Positions 43,442-52,510 of a stretch of DNA of 64,000 nucleotides are shown one piece after another (positions within the stretch are counted from its first letter, which is position 1; each line of letters begins with the position of its first letter). A model generated the notes under the pieces. The model did no database searches. It saw nothing but the letters and a program-made list of their open reading frames with translations, and was not told where the DNA came from. Source of the DNA: UBA9611 sp965237595 (GTDB taxonomy: Bacteria; Chloroflexota; Dehalococcoidia; Lucifugimonadales; UBA3495); the NCBI GenBank assembly GCA_965237595.1, contig CBDEFY010000004.1:310001-374000 (forward strand). Reading direction: 5' to 3'. The position numbers were made by a program, and so were the translations under genes.

Positions 43442-45322
43442 TTAGGCCGGGTTTAGCTCCAATAATATAGGCCGCAGTTCTTCAATCAATGGAGGCAGGA
43501 ATTCCTCCCAGGTGCCAACGATGCCGAAGTCGGAAGAACGGAACATCACCGCCCGGCGGTTCTGGTTCACGGAGATAATCACTCCGGCCCTCTGCAGGCC
43601 CACCGTGTGGTTGAACGCGCCCCGGATTCCCACCGCCAAGTAGACCGCGGGGGCGATGGTCCGGCCGCTGATGCCAACCTGCACCTGTTGGGGCAGCCAA
43701 CCCTCGTGGGCCACGTCCCTGGTGATGGCGATGCTGGCGCCGATGGACCGGGCCATCTCCTGCACCTTGGCCAGGTTCCGGACTCCGCCGATACCCATCC
43801 CGATCCCCAATACCACCGGAGCTTTGGCCAGGATGATGCCCTCCTGGTCCTCTTGGAACTCCTCGTTCAGCAACCGTACATCCGGTCCATCGAAGGGAGC
43901 TGTGGGCAGTTGCTCCACGGTGACGGTTGCGCCGGGCTCTGGCGCGGCCGGCGTGAGCAGGCCGGGCCGCAGCGTCACCAGGTTGGGCAGGGTCTTGGAC
44001 AGGATGGGCGCCATCACGTTGCCGCCCAAGGCCGGTTTCAGTTGCACCAGCCGCCCTTCGGCGTCTATCTCCAAGCCGATGGCGTCGCCGGTGAGACCCA
44101 ATTCCAACCTGGCCGCCAACCGGGACGCCAGGTCGCGGCCGTCCGGGGTGGAGGCGAAGAGCACGGCGTAGGGATTTTCACCCTGGACGGCTCGGGCTAA
44201 TGCCTGACCGACCGCCCTGCCAAACACCGGCCCGATCTGTGAGTTGTCCAGCACCAGCACCCGGTCAGCACCGTGGAATGATAGCTCTGCGATTGTGTCA
44301 TCCTGCTGGGGCGCGATGAGCACGGCCACGACCTCGCTCTTGGTGAACTGGGTGAGTTCCCGTGCCTTGCCGAGCATCTCCAGGGTCACGTGGGCCAGAC
44401 CTTGGCGAGTTGTCTCGGCCACCACCCAGATGCTCTTCTCATTGCTGCCGGGATACCGGGGTAGCACTGCGGGGCCGTTTTTATCGGAATCAGCCCCTGA
44501 TTCGGCCGCCAGTTCGGCCAGGCGTTGTCGCAGGGCATCGGCCACCTGCTTGGCGGCGTCTTCCGGGGTAACATCTTCCAGTAGGACCCCCAGCCGGTTG
44601 GGCTCCACCAAACGAATCTCATCTACCCAGGTTGGCGAGCCCGCCGCCCCGAACTGGCTCAGGTCGCCAGAAGCCCTGGCGGGACGATCGGTCAAAAGAT
44701 CAGCGCAGGTCACTTCCTCGGTTGGAATCTCTTGGGCCCGGTCCATCTGCTCTTTGTTGGGGTAGAGTTCGGGGGCCACCCCTTCGGTGACGCAAATCAG
44801 AGCAGGCAGGTCGCATTCCAGGGTCTGAAATCCCTCGTCGGTCATGCGTTCGACAATCACGGACTTTCCATCATCACTCAGGTCCAACTTCCGCACGTGG
44901 CTAACGTGAGGCAGGCCCAAGAGCTCGGCAATCTCCGGGCCTACCTGGCCCGTTTCGCCGTCGGTGCTGTTGCGGCCGCAGATAATCAGGTCGGGTTTTT
45001 CCCTCAGCAGCGCCAAAGAAAGCGCCCGGGACGTGGCCAGGGTGTCGGACCCGGCCAGGGCGCGGTCTGTGACCAGGACCGCCCGGTCGGCGCCCAGGGC
45101 CACGCAGTTGGTCAGCCCCTCGCTGGCCCCGGGCGGACCCATGGAGACGACCACCACCTCGTCGTCGGGCGACCTCTTCAATTCCACGGCCCGGACCAGT
45201 CCCAAGAGGTCGAATGGGTTGACCTCGGACGGAACGCCTTCGCGGATGATGGTCTTGGCCTCATAGTCGAACTGGATTCGCGCGATGATTGGCACGTATT
45301 TCATGCACACGGCGGTCTTCAT
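43442..45322 (-). CDS. Electron transfer flavoprotein, fused beta-alpha subunits
   Basis: A 626-residue single chain. Residues about 1-270 are EtfB: MKTAVCMKYVPIIARIQFDY, EVNPFDLLGLVRAVELKRSP, VALGADRAVLVTDRALAGSD and LIICGRNSTDGETGQVGPEI. Residues about 295-626 are EtfA: SIWVVAETTRQGLAHVTLEM, LELGLTGDAIGLEIDAEGRL, and the FAD-binding end VQVGISGRTIAPAVYLAVGI. ETF takes electrons from acyl-CoA dehydrogenases and passes them to ETF-quinone oxidoreductase. The subunits are normally two genes; here one frame joins them without a stop. Two acyl-CoA dehydrogenase genes lie downstream on the same strand, its likely electron donors. The AMP site expected in EtfB cannot be judged. Confidence 0.9.
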   Translation of the reverse strand: MKTAVCMKYVPIIARIQFDYEAKTIIREGVPSEVNPFDLLGLVRAVELKRSPDDEVVVVSMGPPGASEGLTNCVALGADRAVLVTDRALAGSDTLATSRALSLALLREKPDLIICGRNSTDGETGQVGPEIAELLGLPHVSHVRKLDLSDDGKSVIVERMTDEGFQTLECDLPALICVTEGVAPELYPNKEQMDRAQEIPTEEVTCADLLTDRPARASGDLSQFGAAGSPTWVDEIRLVEPNRLGVLLEDVTPEDAAKQVADALRQRLAELAAESGADSDKNGPAVLPRYPGSNEKSIWVVAETTRQGLAHVTLEMLGKARELTQFTKSEVVAVLIAPQQDDTIAELSFHGADRVLVLDNSQIGPVFGRAVGQALARAVQGENPYAVLFASTPDGRDLASRLAARLELGLTGDAIGLEIDAEGRLVQLKPALGGNVMAPILSKTLPNLVTLRPGLLTPAAPEPGATVTVEQLPTAPFDGPDVRLLNEEFQEDQEGIILAKAPVVLGIGMGIGGVRNLAKVQEMARSIGASIAITRDVAHEGWLPQQVQVGISGRTIAPAVYLAVGIRGAFNHTVGLQRAGVIISVNQNRRAVMFRSSDFGIVGTWEEFLPPLIEELRPILLELNPA

Positions 45323-45403
45323 GGATTAGCTGCGCCTCAAGATTGAATTGGCCCTCGGGCCACCTAGGTTCTTGATTATTCAGCCGCCCGGGTTTTTGAG
45401 TAC

Positions 45404-46801
45404 TCAGTCGCTGTCCGAAACGTTGACGCCCAAAACCTCTTCCCGGACCTCCGAGGTTAGGCGCTCCAGGCGTCCGCTGATGCCAACTGGATAGCGGGGC
45501 GGGTTGTTCAGGGCCTTAAACCGGTCGTCCAGGGCGGCAAAGTCCTCCTGGAACCTGCTCTTGATCTCTTCAAGGGTGGCCGCGGGCCCGGTTCTCTGCC
45601 CGTCCTTCATAACCTCTTCCAGCACCGGCAGCCCGCCTGGGAGTTCCTCGTCTTCCAGGGCGATGATATCTTTGGCGAACCTGCCGGCGGCGTCTTTGGT
45701 CCGGAACACCTGCTTAGCGCCGGGCAGGGATACTTTATCGGTGCTGAGCTTCATCACCGGCCGTTGGTCAAAGCAGACCAGTTTGTAAGCCATGTCCGAC
45801 CAAGGGGCATCCGCGGAGACTCCAGCCTTGGTGCCCACGCCGAAGAGGTCGATGGGCGCTCCGGCCTTGACCAGCGTCTCCAGCTCGTATTCGTCCAGTC
45901 CGCCGCTGGCCAGAATCTTGACGTAACCCAGCCCTGAGTCGTCCAGTATCTTGCGCACCTGGCGGCTCAGTCCATCGAAGTCCCCCGAGTCCAAGCGCAC
46001 CGCCATGAGCGTTCCCCCATCGGTCTCCTTGGCCGCCTCCATCTCCTTGGCCACCTGCACCGCGTTCCAGGACCCGGCTATGGTGTCGTAGGTGTCGACA
46101 AGCAGGATGGTGCGGTCGGGAAATGACGCGGCGTAGGCCCGGAAGGCTTCAATCTCCGAGGGAAAGCTGGAGATGAATGAATGGGCCATGGTGCCGGCCG
46201 GGGGCATGCCGTAGAGACTGGCGGCCAGCACGTTGCTGGTGGAGCTGAACCCGGCGATGTAGCTGGAGCGGGCCATCTTCAGCGCGGCGTCGGTGCCCTG
46301 GGTGCGGCGGGAGGCGAAATCGGCGATGCCCCGTCCCTGGGCGGCCCAGACGCAGCGGGCGGCTTTTGTGGCCAGCATGCTCTGGAGATGGATCTGGTTG
46401 ATGATGAAGGTCTCGGCAAGTTGGGCTTCGATTATGGGCGCGGTCACTTCCACCGCCGGTTCGTCGGTGAAATACAGCCGTCCCTCGGGAATCGCCCGGA
46501 CGCTGCCGGTGAACCGTACGCCCCGGAGGTATTCCAGGAAGTCCTCGGCGAAGATGCCCGTGGCCCGTAGGTAATCGATGGCCCAGCCGCTGAAGTTCAG
46601 GTTGGAGAGGTAGTCCAGCACGTCTTCCAGCCCTGCGGAGACGAAATAGGCGCGGTTGGGCGGGTAAGTGCGAGTGAACAGGCTGAAGGTGGCCGTGGCC
46701 GACATCCCCTGGCGAAAGAACGCCTGGGACATGGTCAACTCGTAGAGGTCGGTGAACAAGCCCAGGTCTTCTCCGGGCAGGGGTAACTTAGATGCGGTCA
46801 T
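45404..46801 (-). CDS. pncB: Nicotinate phosphoribosyltransferase
   Basis: A 465-residue enzyme that makes nicotinate mononucleotide from nicotinate, PRPP and ATP for NAD salvage. Signature parts are GLFTDLYELTMSQAFFRQGM, DFASRRTQGTDAALKMARSS, GTMAHSFISSFPSEIEAFRA with the phosphorylated-His region, and VKILASGGLDEYELETLVKA. The length matches the larger bacterial form. It is the first gene of the minus-strand group with the ETF about 80 bases downstream; a functional link between them is not obvious. It diverges from the SAM riboswitch locus. Confidence 0.93.
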   Translation of the reverse strand: MTASKLPLPGEDLGLFTDLYELTMSQAFFRQGMSATATFSLFTRTYPPNRAYFVSAGLEDVLDYLSNLNFSGWAIDYLRATGIFAEDFLEYLRGVRFTGSVRAIPEGRLYFTDEPAVEVTAPIIEAQLAETFIINQIHLQSMLATKAARCVWAAQGRGIADFASRRTQGTDAALKMARSSYIAGFSSTSNVLAASLYGMPPAGTMAHSFISSFPSEIEAFRAYAASFPDRTILLVDTYDTIAGSWNAVQVAKEMEAAKETDGGTLMAVRLDSGDFDGLSRQVRKILDDSGLGYVKILASGGLDEYELETLVKAGAPIDLFGVGTKAGVSADAPWSDMAYKLVCFDQRPVMKLSTDKVSLPGAKQVFRTKDAAGRFAKDIIALEDEELPGGLPVLEEVMKDGQRTGPAATLEEIKSRFQEDFAALDDRFKALNNPPRYPVGISGRLERLTSEVREEVLGVNVSDSD

Positions 46802-47006
46802 CGAATCCGTAACTGGGCGAGGGGTTGTGCGATAGGTTAAGGGATATTATGTTGGGGTTCCGAAGACGATGTCAACCAAGTTTGAGCGTGGGTCACGCCT
46901 ACGATCAAACCGGCCCGGCGATGCGGCTCTTCTTGACACGGTGACTGGCCCTTAGTAACATTTATTCAACTCAAAGACCGACTTAAAAATCGAAAGGCAA
47001 CTCAGA

Positions 47007-47146
47007 AACCCTTATCCAGAACGGCAGAGGGGACGGCCCTGTGAAGCCTGGCAACCGGTCCCGGTCCGTTAAGGCGGGCGGGGATACGGTGCTAATTCCG
47101 GCGTCTGGCACTGGTAAAACGGCGTCAGACGATAGATGAGGGGGGC
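47007..47146 (+). promoter_or_regulatory. SAM-I (S-box) riboswitch
   Basis: The aptamer core is present in order: CTTATCCAGA (47011), GCAGAGGGGACGGCCC, GTGAAGCCTGGCAACC (47041-47056), GGTGCTAATTCC (47088-47099), and GATGAGG at 47135, which closes helix P1 with CTTATC. These match the SAM-I consensus, which binds S-adenosylmethionine. It lies upstream of mtnA, mtnP, ahcY and metK. An intrinsic terminator follows directly, so high SAM should stop transcription of the locus. Confidence 0.95.
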
Positions 47147-47160
47147 TCAGAGTTTCTGTG

Positions 47161-47186
47161 AGCTTCTCTGTCGAGAAGCTTTTTTG
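47161..47186 (+). terminator. Terminator of the SAM riboswitch
   Basis: Stem AGCTTCTC (47161-47168) / GAGAAGCT (47173-47180), loop TGTC, followed by a run of T to 47185. It lies 78 bases before the mtnA start and 15 bases after the aptamer, the normal expression platform for a SAM-I OFF switch. Confidence 0.9.
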
Positions 47187-47263
47187 ATGTTTAAGACCTG
47201 CCCGGTAATTCCAGTTAGAGCCTCCGGCCAGAATCTCCAGTCGAAGTCCTGGGAGCATATCCG

Positions 47264-48322
47264 GTGAACGAGATCCGACCCATAGAGTGGTCCAACGGCA
47301 CCCTCAGGTTGCTGGACCAGACCCGTCTTCCATCCGAAGAAGTGATGGTGGAGGCGAACGGGTATCTGGAGGCCGTGGACGCCATCAAAGAGATGCGCGT
47401 GCGCGGCGCGCCGGCCATCGGGGTCACCGCCGCCTACGCCGTTGCCATGGCGGCCCGGGAGTTGGACTCCCCTGGCCCCAGCGCCTTGGACCGGGACACG
47501 TTCTTGCAGCGATTGGCTGAGGCTGGCGCAGAGATCAAAGCCGCCCGGCCCACCGCCGTGAACCTGATGTGGGCGGTTGACCGGATGATGACGGTGGCGG
47601 AGTCCAAAGCCGATACAACGAGGATCAAAGAGCGGCTGTTGGAAGAGGCGGTCCTGATTGAACAGGAAGACGAAGCGGTGAACCGCCGGATGGGCAGCCA
47701 CGGCAAGGGACTCATGCCCGATGGCGGTTCGGTCCTGACCCATTGCAACGCCGGCGCCCTGGCGACGGCCGGCTTTGGCACGGCGGTGGGCGTCATCAGG
47801 GCCGGTTGGGAAGACGGCAAACGGTTCAAGGTGTTCAACACCGAGACCCGCCCCTTCCTTCAGGGCGCCAGGCTGACCGCCTGGGAGTTTAAGAAGCTTG
47901 GAATACCGTCCACCTTGGTGGTGGACTCGGCGGCAGGCATGCTAATGCGCCGGGGAGAGATTGGCTGCGTCATCACCGGGGCCGACCGGATCGCGGCCAA
48001 CGGGGACACCGCCAACAAGATAGGCACCTACACCCTAGCGGTGCTGGCCAAAGAGAACGGAATCCCGTTCTACGTCGCCGCTCCAACCAGCACAGTGGAC
48101 CTGAGCCTCGACACCGGAGACGAGATTGAGATTGAACAGCGCGCCCAGAGCGAGGTGACCGAGTTCCGCGGCGTGCCCGTGGCCCCGGACGGCGTCGAGG
48201 CCCTGAATCCGGGGTTCGACGTGACGCCCGCCAAATACGTGAGCGCCATAATCACCGAGGCTGGGGTGGCCCGCCCGCCATTTATAGAGAGTCTGGACTT
48301 GGCAGTAAGGTCGGTCCGATAG
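47264..48322 (+). CDS. mtnA: S-methyl-5-thioribose-1-phosphate isomerase
   Basis: A 352-residue enzyme of methionine salvage that converts methylthioribose 1-phosphate to methylthioribulose 1-phosphate. Signature segments are EMRVRGAPAIGVTAAYAVAM, VLTHCNAGALATAGFGTAVG with the catalytic Cys, and ITGADRIAANGDTANKIGTY with the catalytic Asp. The eIF2B-like C-terminal domain is complete. GTG 47264 is the start; the gene lies just after the SAM-I riboswitch and terminator. mtnP starts 7 bases after its stop. No mtnK, mtnB or mtnD is in the window. Confidence 0.95.
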   Translation: MNEIRPIEWSNGTLRLLDQTRLPSEEVMVEANGYLEAVDAIKEMRVRGAPAIGVTAAYAVAMAARELDSPGPSALDRDTFLQRLAEAGAEIKAARPTAVNLMWAVDRMMTVAESKADTTRIKERLLEEAVLIEQEDEAVNRRMGSHGKGLMPDGGSVLTHCNAGALATAGFGTAVGVIRAGWEDGKRFKVFNTETRPFLQGARLTAWEFKKLGIPSTLVVDSAAGMLMRRGEIGCVITGADRIAANGDTANKIGTYTLAVLAKENGIPFYVAAPTSTVDLSLDTGDEIEIEQRAQSEVTEFRGVPVAPDGVEALNPGFDVTPAKYVSAIITEAGVARPPFIESLDLAVRSVR

Positions 48323-48329
48323 ACGCCAG

Positions 48330-49214
48330 ATGAGCACGAAACCGGATGCGACAACGAGAGCGACAATAGGGGTTCTTGGCGGCAGCGGTCTCTATGAGAT
48401 GGACGGTATGACCGGTGTCGAATTCGTGAATGTGGACACGCCCTTCGGTAAGCCCAGCGACGCCGTCGTCTTGGGGGACCTGGACGGGGTGAGGGTCGCC
48501 TTCCTGCCGCGGCACGGCCGGGGGCACCGGTTCAACCCTTCCCACATACCGGCCCGGGCCAATATATACGCCCTGAAGTCTTTGGGGGTGGAGCGGATTA
48601 TCTCCGTGAGCGCCGTGGGCAGCCTGAAGGAAGAATTCGCTCCCTTGGACCTGGTGGTTCCCAACCAGTTGATCGACCGCACCAGGCTGAGGGAGAGCAC
48701 TTTCTTCGACACCGACGTGGTGGTGCACGTGGCGATGGCGGACCCGTTCTGCGCCCACACCAGCCAGGTGATCCACCAAGCGGCCCAGCAGTTGGACATC
48801 ACGGTCCATCCGGGCGGCACCCTGGTGGTGATGGAAGGGCCCGCCTTCTCCACCAGGGCCGAGTCGTTCATGTACCGCTCTTGGGGAGCAGACATAATCG
48901 GCATGACCGCACTTCCCGAGGCCAAGCTGGCCAGGGAAGCTGAGATGTGTTACGCCACCATGGCCTGGATCACCGACTACGACTGTTGGCACCAGGGGTC
49001 GGAATCGGTCACGGTAGAGATGGTGGTCGCCAATCTGCAGAAGAACGTGGCGACATCCAAGGCATTACTGCGGCAGGTGATTCCCGCCCTGGGCGGCGAG
49101 CGCAATTGCCCCTGTGAATCGGCCCTGCGGGACGCGATCATCACCCGAAAAGAGGAGATCCCGGAGGACCTGAAACGAAAACTTGCCCCGGTCACGGGGA
49201 GATATTTAAGCTAG
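48330..49214 (+). CDS. mtnP: S-methyl-5'-thioadenosine phosphorylase
   Basis: A 294-residue trimeric-type purine phosphorylase that splits methylthioadenosine to adenine and methylthioribose 1-phosphate, the substrate of MtnA. GVLGGSGLYEMDGMTGVEFV gives the phosphate loop, FLPRHGRGHRFNPSHIPARA the ribose site, and VVMEGPAFSTRAESFMYRSW with MTALPEAKLAREAEMCYATM the base and methylthio pocket. It starts 7 bases after mtnA, so the two are one transcript under the SAM riboswitch. Confidence 0.95.
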   Translation: MSTKPDATTRATIGVLGGSGLYEMDGMTGVEFVNVDTPFGKPSDAVVLGDLDGVRVAFLPRHGRGHRFNPSHIPARANIYALKSLGVERIISVSAVGSLKEEFAPLDLVVPNQLIDRTRLRESTFFDTDVVVHVAMADPFCAHTSQVIHQAAQQLDITVHPGGTLVVMEGPAFSTRAESFMYRSWGADIIGMTALPEAKLAREAEMCYATMAWITDYDCWHQGSESVTVEMVVANLQKNVATSKALLRQVIPALGGERNCPCESALRDAIITRKEEIPEDLKRKLAPVTGRYLS

Positions 49215-49241
49215 GGACCGGCGAGGTCCAGGAGGTTTCCA

Positions 49242-49601
49242 ATGCCTAGACAAGACCCAGGCGAGCCATATTTCCGCGTAGATTCCAACGAAGGCCGGTC
49301 GATTGTTGACGCAGATCCCGAGGGCACACTAGTGGTCGACGTTAGGCGGGACGACGAATGGGTAACCGGACACGTAACGGGAGCGATTCACGTTCCAGTG
49401 GACGATCTTACTGACCGGATGGACCAGATACCCACCGACAAGAAAATTTTATTCATCTGCGCTGCCGGAGTGCGGAGCGGACTGGCCTGCGAGATGGCCG
49501 CATCCATGGGTTATGAAACAGCGAATCTCTACAACATCGAGGACGGGACTCCTGCCTGGATCTCGGGAGGCCATCCCACGTCCTACGGTGATGAGTCCTG
49601 A
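49242..49601 (+). CDS. Rhodanese-like sulfurtransferase
   Basis: A 119-residue single-domain rhodanese. LVVDVRRDDEWVTGHVTGAI, HVPVDDL and the active-site loop FICAAGVRSGLA with the persulfide Cys are clear, and NLYNIEDGTPAWISGGHP closes the domain. Such proteins carry sulfur as a persulfide or act as thiosulfate sulfurtransferase. It lies 28 bases after mtnP and before ahcY, so it is probably part of the SAM-controlled transcript. GGAGG sits close to the ATG. Whether it serves sulfur flow in methionine salvage is inference. Confidence 0.9.
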   Translation: MPRQDPGEPYFRVDSNEGRSIVDADPEGTLVVDVRRDDEWVTGHVTGAIHVPVDDLTDRMDQIPTDKKILFICAAGVRSGLACEMAASMGYETANLYNIEDGTPAWISGGHPTSYGDES

Positions 49602-49640
49602 GCTTGGGGTACCGCACCTTGGGAAGAATGACGCATACAT

Positions 49641-49724
49641 CTCACCCCCACTCTAACTCTCCCCCTGCAGGGGGAGAGAAAAGGTCCCTTCCCCCTCGCA
49701 AGGGGGAAGGTTAGGATGGGGGCG
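49641..49724. repeat. Palindromic MITE-like repeat between rhodanese and ahcY
   Basis: Two perfect hairpins in tandem: CTCTCCCCCTGCAGGGGGAGAG (49658-49679), and CCTTCCCCCT/AGGGGGAAGG with loop CGCA (49687-49710). They are flanked by the inverted ends CCCCCACTCTAAC and GTTAGGATGGGGG. A partial relative lies at about 12842-12895. It may attenuate transcription from the riboswitch into ahcY. Confidence 0.75.
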
Positions 49725-49827
49725 TTGCTCAGAGCATAAATTCCATCTGTACGAGGTACCAGCAACCAAATATTTAGTCAATCAAATGCGGGCCCGGTGA
49801 ACCAAAACCGGACGCAAGGAGAACAAT

Positions 49828-51099
49828 TTGGCATCACAACAGGCCAAAGGGGACGTTAAGGACCTGTCCCTGGCTAAAGACGGAGTCAACAAGATTGAAT
49901 GGGCCGGAAGGGAGATGCCCGTGGTGAAACTGATCCGGGAGCGCTTCGCCAAAGAGAAGCCCTTGGCCGGAGTGCGCCTGTCCGCCTGCCTGCACGTGAC
50001 CAGTGAAACGGCCAACCTGGCCATCGCTCTGCGGGACGGAGGCGCCGAGGTCACCCTCTGCGCCAGCAACCCCTTGAGCACCCAGGACGAGGTTGCCGCG
50101 GCTTTGGTACAGGAGTACGGAATCCCGACCTACGCAATCAAGGGCGAAGACGACAAGACTTATTACGAACACTTGGGCGCGGCCCTGGACGTCAAACCCC
50201 AGATGACCATGGACGACGGCGCCGACCTGCTGACCCTGCTCCACACCCAGCGCTCGGAACTGCTATCCGATGTCATCGGCGGCACTGAAGAGACCACCAC
50301 CGGCATAATCCGGCTGACCGCCATGGCCGCCGAAAATCAACTCAAGTACCCGGTCATCGCCGTCAACGACGCCGAGACCAAGCACTTCTTCGACAACCGT
50401 TACGGCACCGGCCAGAGCACTCTGGACGGCATCACCCGGGCCACCAACATCCTGTGGGCCGGGCGGCGCACAGTAGTGTCGGGATACGGCTGGTGCGGCC
50501 GTGGCGTCGCCTCACGGGCGAAGGGCATGGGCGCCCACGTCATCGTCTGCGAGACCAACCCGGTGCGCGCCCTGGAAGCAGTCATGGACGGGTTCACGGT
50601 CATGCCGAGCTTGGAAGCCGCCAAGGTCGGCGAGGTGTTCATCACCGTCACCGGTGGGCTTCACGCTATCGGCCGGGAACACATCCAAGTCCTGGCCAGC
50701 GGGGCAATCCTCTCCAATAGCGGCCACTTCAACGACGAGATAGACATTCCGGCCTTGAAGGAGTTGTCCGCTTCCAGCCGTGAATTACGGCCTTTCGTCG
50801 AAGAATACACCATGAAAGACGGACGGCTGATTTATCTGTTGGCCGAAGGGCGGTTGGTCAACTTGTCCGCCGCTGAGGGCCATCCTTCCGCGGTGATGGA
50901 CATGAGCTTCGCCAACCAAGCGTTGTCTGCCGAATATCTCCTCAAGAAGAAAGGCAAACTCGACATCGGTGTCCACGTCGTGCCCCCGGATATGGACGCG
51001 GAGATAGGCCGTCTCAAGCTACACTCCCTGGGCATCAGCATCGACACCCTATCCGATGCCCAAAAGAGATACCAGGAGAGTTGGCAGAAAGGCACCTAG
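49828..51099 (+). CDS. ahcY: Adenosylhomocysteinase
   Basis: A 423-residue NAD-dependent enzyme that splits S-adenosylhomocysteine to adenosine and homocysteine. Present are LSACLHVTSETANLAIALRD, CASNPLSTQDEVAAALVQEY, the nucleotide fold VVSGYGWCGRGVASRAKGMG, VNDAETKHFFDNRYGTGQST, and ITVTGGLHAIGREHIQVLAS. The C-terminal end, QKRYQESW, lacks the longer tail of the eukaryotic form. TTG 49828 is used, with AAGGAG about 8 bases upstream. It sits with metK, mtnA and mtnP in one locus. Confidence 0.95.
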   Translation: MASQQAKGDVKDLSLAKDGVNKIEWAGREMPVVKLIRERFAKEKPLAGVRLSACLHVTSETANLAIALRDGGAEVTLCASNPLSTQDEVAAALVQEYGIPTYAIKGEDDKTYYEHLGAALDVKPQMTMDDGADLLTLLHTQRSELLSDVIGGTEETTTGIIRLTAMAAENQLKYPVIAVNDAETKHFFDNRYGTGQSTLDGITRATNILWAGRRTVVSGYGWCGRGVASRAKGMGAHVIVCETNPVRALEAVMDGFTVMPSLEAAKVGEVFITVTGGLHAIGREHIQVLASGAILSNSGHFNDEIDIPALKELSASSRELRPFVEEYTMKDGRLIYLLAEGRLVNLSAAEGHPSAVMDMSFANQALSAEYLLKKKGKLDIGVHVVPPDMDAEIGRLKLHSLGISIDTLSDAQKRYQESWQKGT

Positions 51100-51171
51100 C
51101 CTGAAACAAACTAGAAGCCGGGCAACGGGGCTCGGAATAGCCCCGGTCCACGATAGGAGAAATACAGAAAT

Positions 51172-52380
51172 ATGCCAATGTTATTCCACGAATCACCGAA
51201 ATACCTGCTGACCTCGGAATCGGTAACCGAGGGGCACCCGGATAAGCTCTGCGACCAGATCTCCGACGGCATTCTGGACGCGGTACTAACGAGCGACCCC
51301 ATGGGCCGCGTGGCCTGCGAAACCGGCGTTACCAACGGTCTGGTCATCGTCATGGGTGAGATTACCACCAGCTCCTACGTGGACGTGCCCAAGATTGTCC
51401 GCGATACCCTGGCCAAGGCTGGGTATACCAACTCCGACTACGGCATCGACGCCAAGAGTTGCGGAGTGACCGTCTCCATCCAGGAGCAGTCCAGAGACAT
51501 CAGCGAAGGCGTCACCACTGCCCTGGAACAACGGGGCGATGCGGCTGAAGAGGCCATGCTCCAGACCGGCGCCGGCGACCAGGGAATGATGGTCGGATTC
51601 GCTTGTAACGAGACCCCGGAGCTGATGCCCCTTACCGTCAGCCTTTCCCATCGCTTGGTCGAACAACTGGCCTTGGTCCGGAAAGAGGGCATCCTCCCCT
51701 ACCTCCGGCCCGACGGAAAGTCCCAAGTGACCGTTGAATACCGCCACGGCGTCGCCGCCAGAGTAGACGCGGTGGTCATCAGCGCCCAACACGGCCCGGA
51801 TGTCACCAATGAAAAGATCGAGAAAGACATTACCGAGCACGTAATCAAAAAGATCATCCCTGGCAACCTGCTTGATTCGGACACCAAAATCTTCGTGAAC
51901 CCCAGCGGGCGGTTCGTCATCGGCGGTCCCGCCGGCGACACCGGACTTACCGGCCGGAAGATCCTGGTCGACACCTACGGCGGCATCGCCCGCCACGGCG
52001 GCGGCGCCTTCTCGGGCAAGGACCCGACGAAGGTGGACCGCTCGGCAGCCTATGCCGCCCGGCACGTCGCGAAGAACCTGGTCGCAGCCGGTTTGGCCGA
52101 CCGTTGCGAGGTGCTGGTGTCCTACGCCATCGGCGTGGCCACTCCCATCTCGGTGGCGGTTGAAACCTTCGACACCAACAAGGTCGACAGCGAGACAATC
52201 CACGCCCTGGTGGCCAAACACTTCGACCTGCGCCCTGCGGCAATCATCCGGGACCTGGACCTGCGCCGGCCCATCTACCAGGCCACGGCCGCCTATGGCC
52301 ACTTCGGCCGGGAGAGCCTCAACCTCACCTGGGAGCGCACGGAAAAGGCGGAAGCCCTGCGCAAGGACGCTGGTCTCTAG
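51172..52380 (+). CDS. metK: S-adenosylmethionine synthetase
   Basis: A 402-residue enzyme that makes SAM from methionine and ATP. Marks are TSESVTEGHPDKLCDQISDG, the hexapeptide GAGDQGMMVGFACNET, and the P-loop region GGAFSGKDPTKVDRSAAYAA, with RFVIGGPAGDTGLTGRKILV between. Its product is the ligand of the riboswitch upstream of mtnA, so the locus has a feedback loop. It lies 72 bases after ahcY. A possible terminator follows at 52410-52460. Confidence 0.97.
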   Translation: MPMLFHESPKYLLTSESVTEGHPDKLCDQISDGILDAVLTSDPMGRVACETGVTNGLVIVMGEITTSSYVDVPKIVRDTLAKAGYTNSDYGIDAKSCGVTVSIQEQSRDISEGVTTALEQRGDAAEEAMLQTGAGDQGMMVGFACNETPELMPLTVSLSHRLVEQLALVRKEGILPYLRPDGKSQVTVEYRHGVAARVDAVVISAQHGPDVTNEKIEKDITEHVIKKIIPGNLLDSDTKIFVNPSGRFVIGGPAGDTGLTGRKILVDTYGGIARHGGGAFSGKDPTKVDRSAAYAARHVAKNLVAAGLADRCEVLVSYAIGVATPISVAVETFDTNKVDSETIHALVAKHFDLRPAAIIRDLDLRRPIYQATAAYGHFGRESLNLTWERTEKAEALRKDAGL

Positions 52381-52409
52381 CCTTTTCCAATATCAGCAAA
52401 CGGCGCAAC

Positions 52410-52460
52410 AAATGGGGCTTTTGGGGGCCTTTACGGCTCGACCAAATGCCCCATTTTTCT
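52410..52460 (+). terminator. Possible terminator after metK
   Basis: AAATGGGGC (about 52410-52418) can pair with GCCCCATTT (52448-52456), followed by TTTCTT. The loop is long (about 29 bases) and GC-rich, so the hairpin is weaker than the others in the window. Confidence 0.5.
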
Positions 52461-52510
52461 TATGCTGTTGGCATGCGGCGCATGAGGCGGCGCGCCGGGG
52501 AGGAACTTGG

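Noticed and set aside
52052..52510. Upstream extension of the phosphohexomutase frame over metK
   Set aside because: No homology before TDIRFGTDG, and it overlaps the conserved end of metK in another frame.
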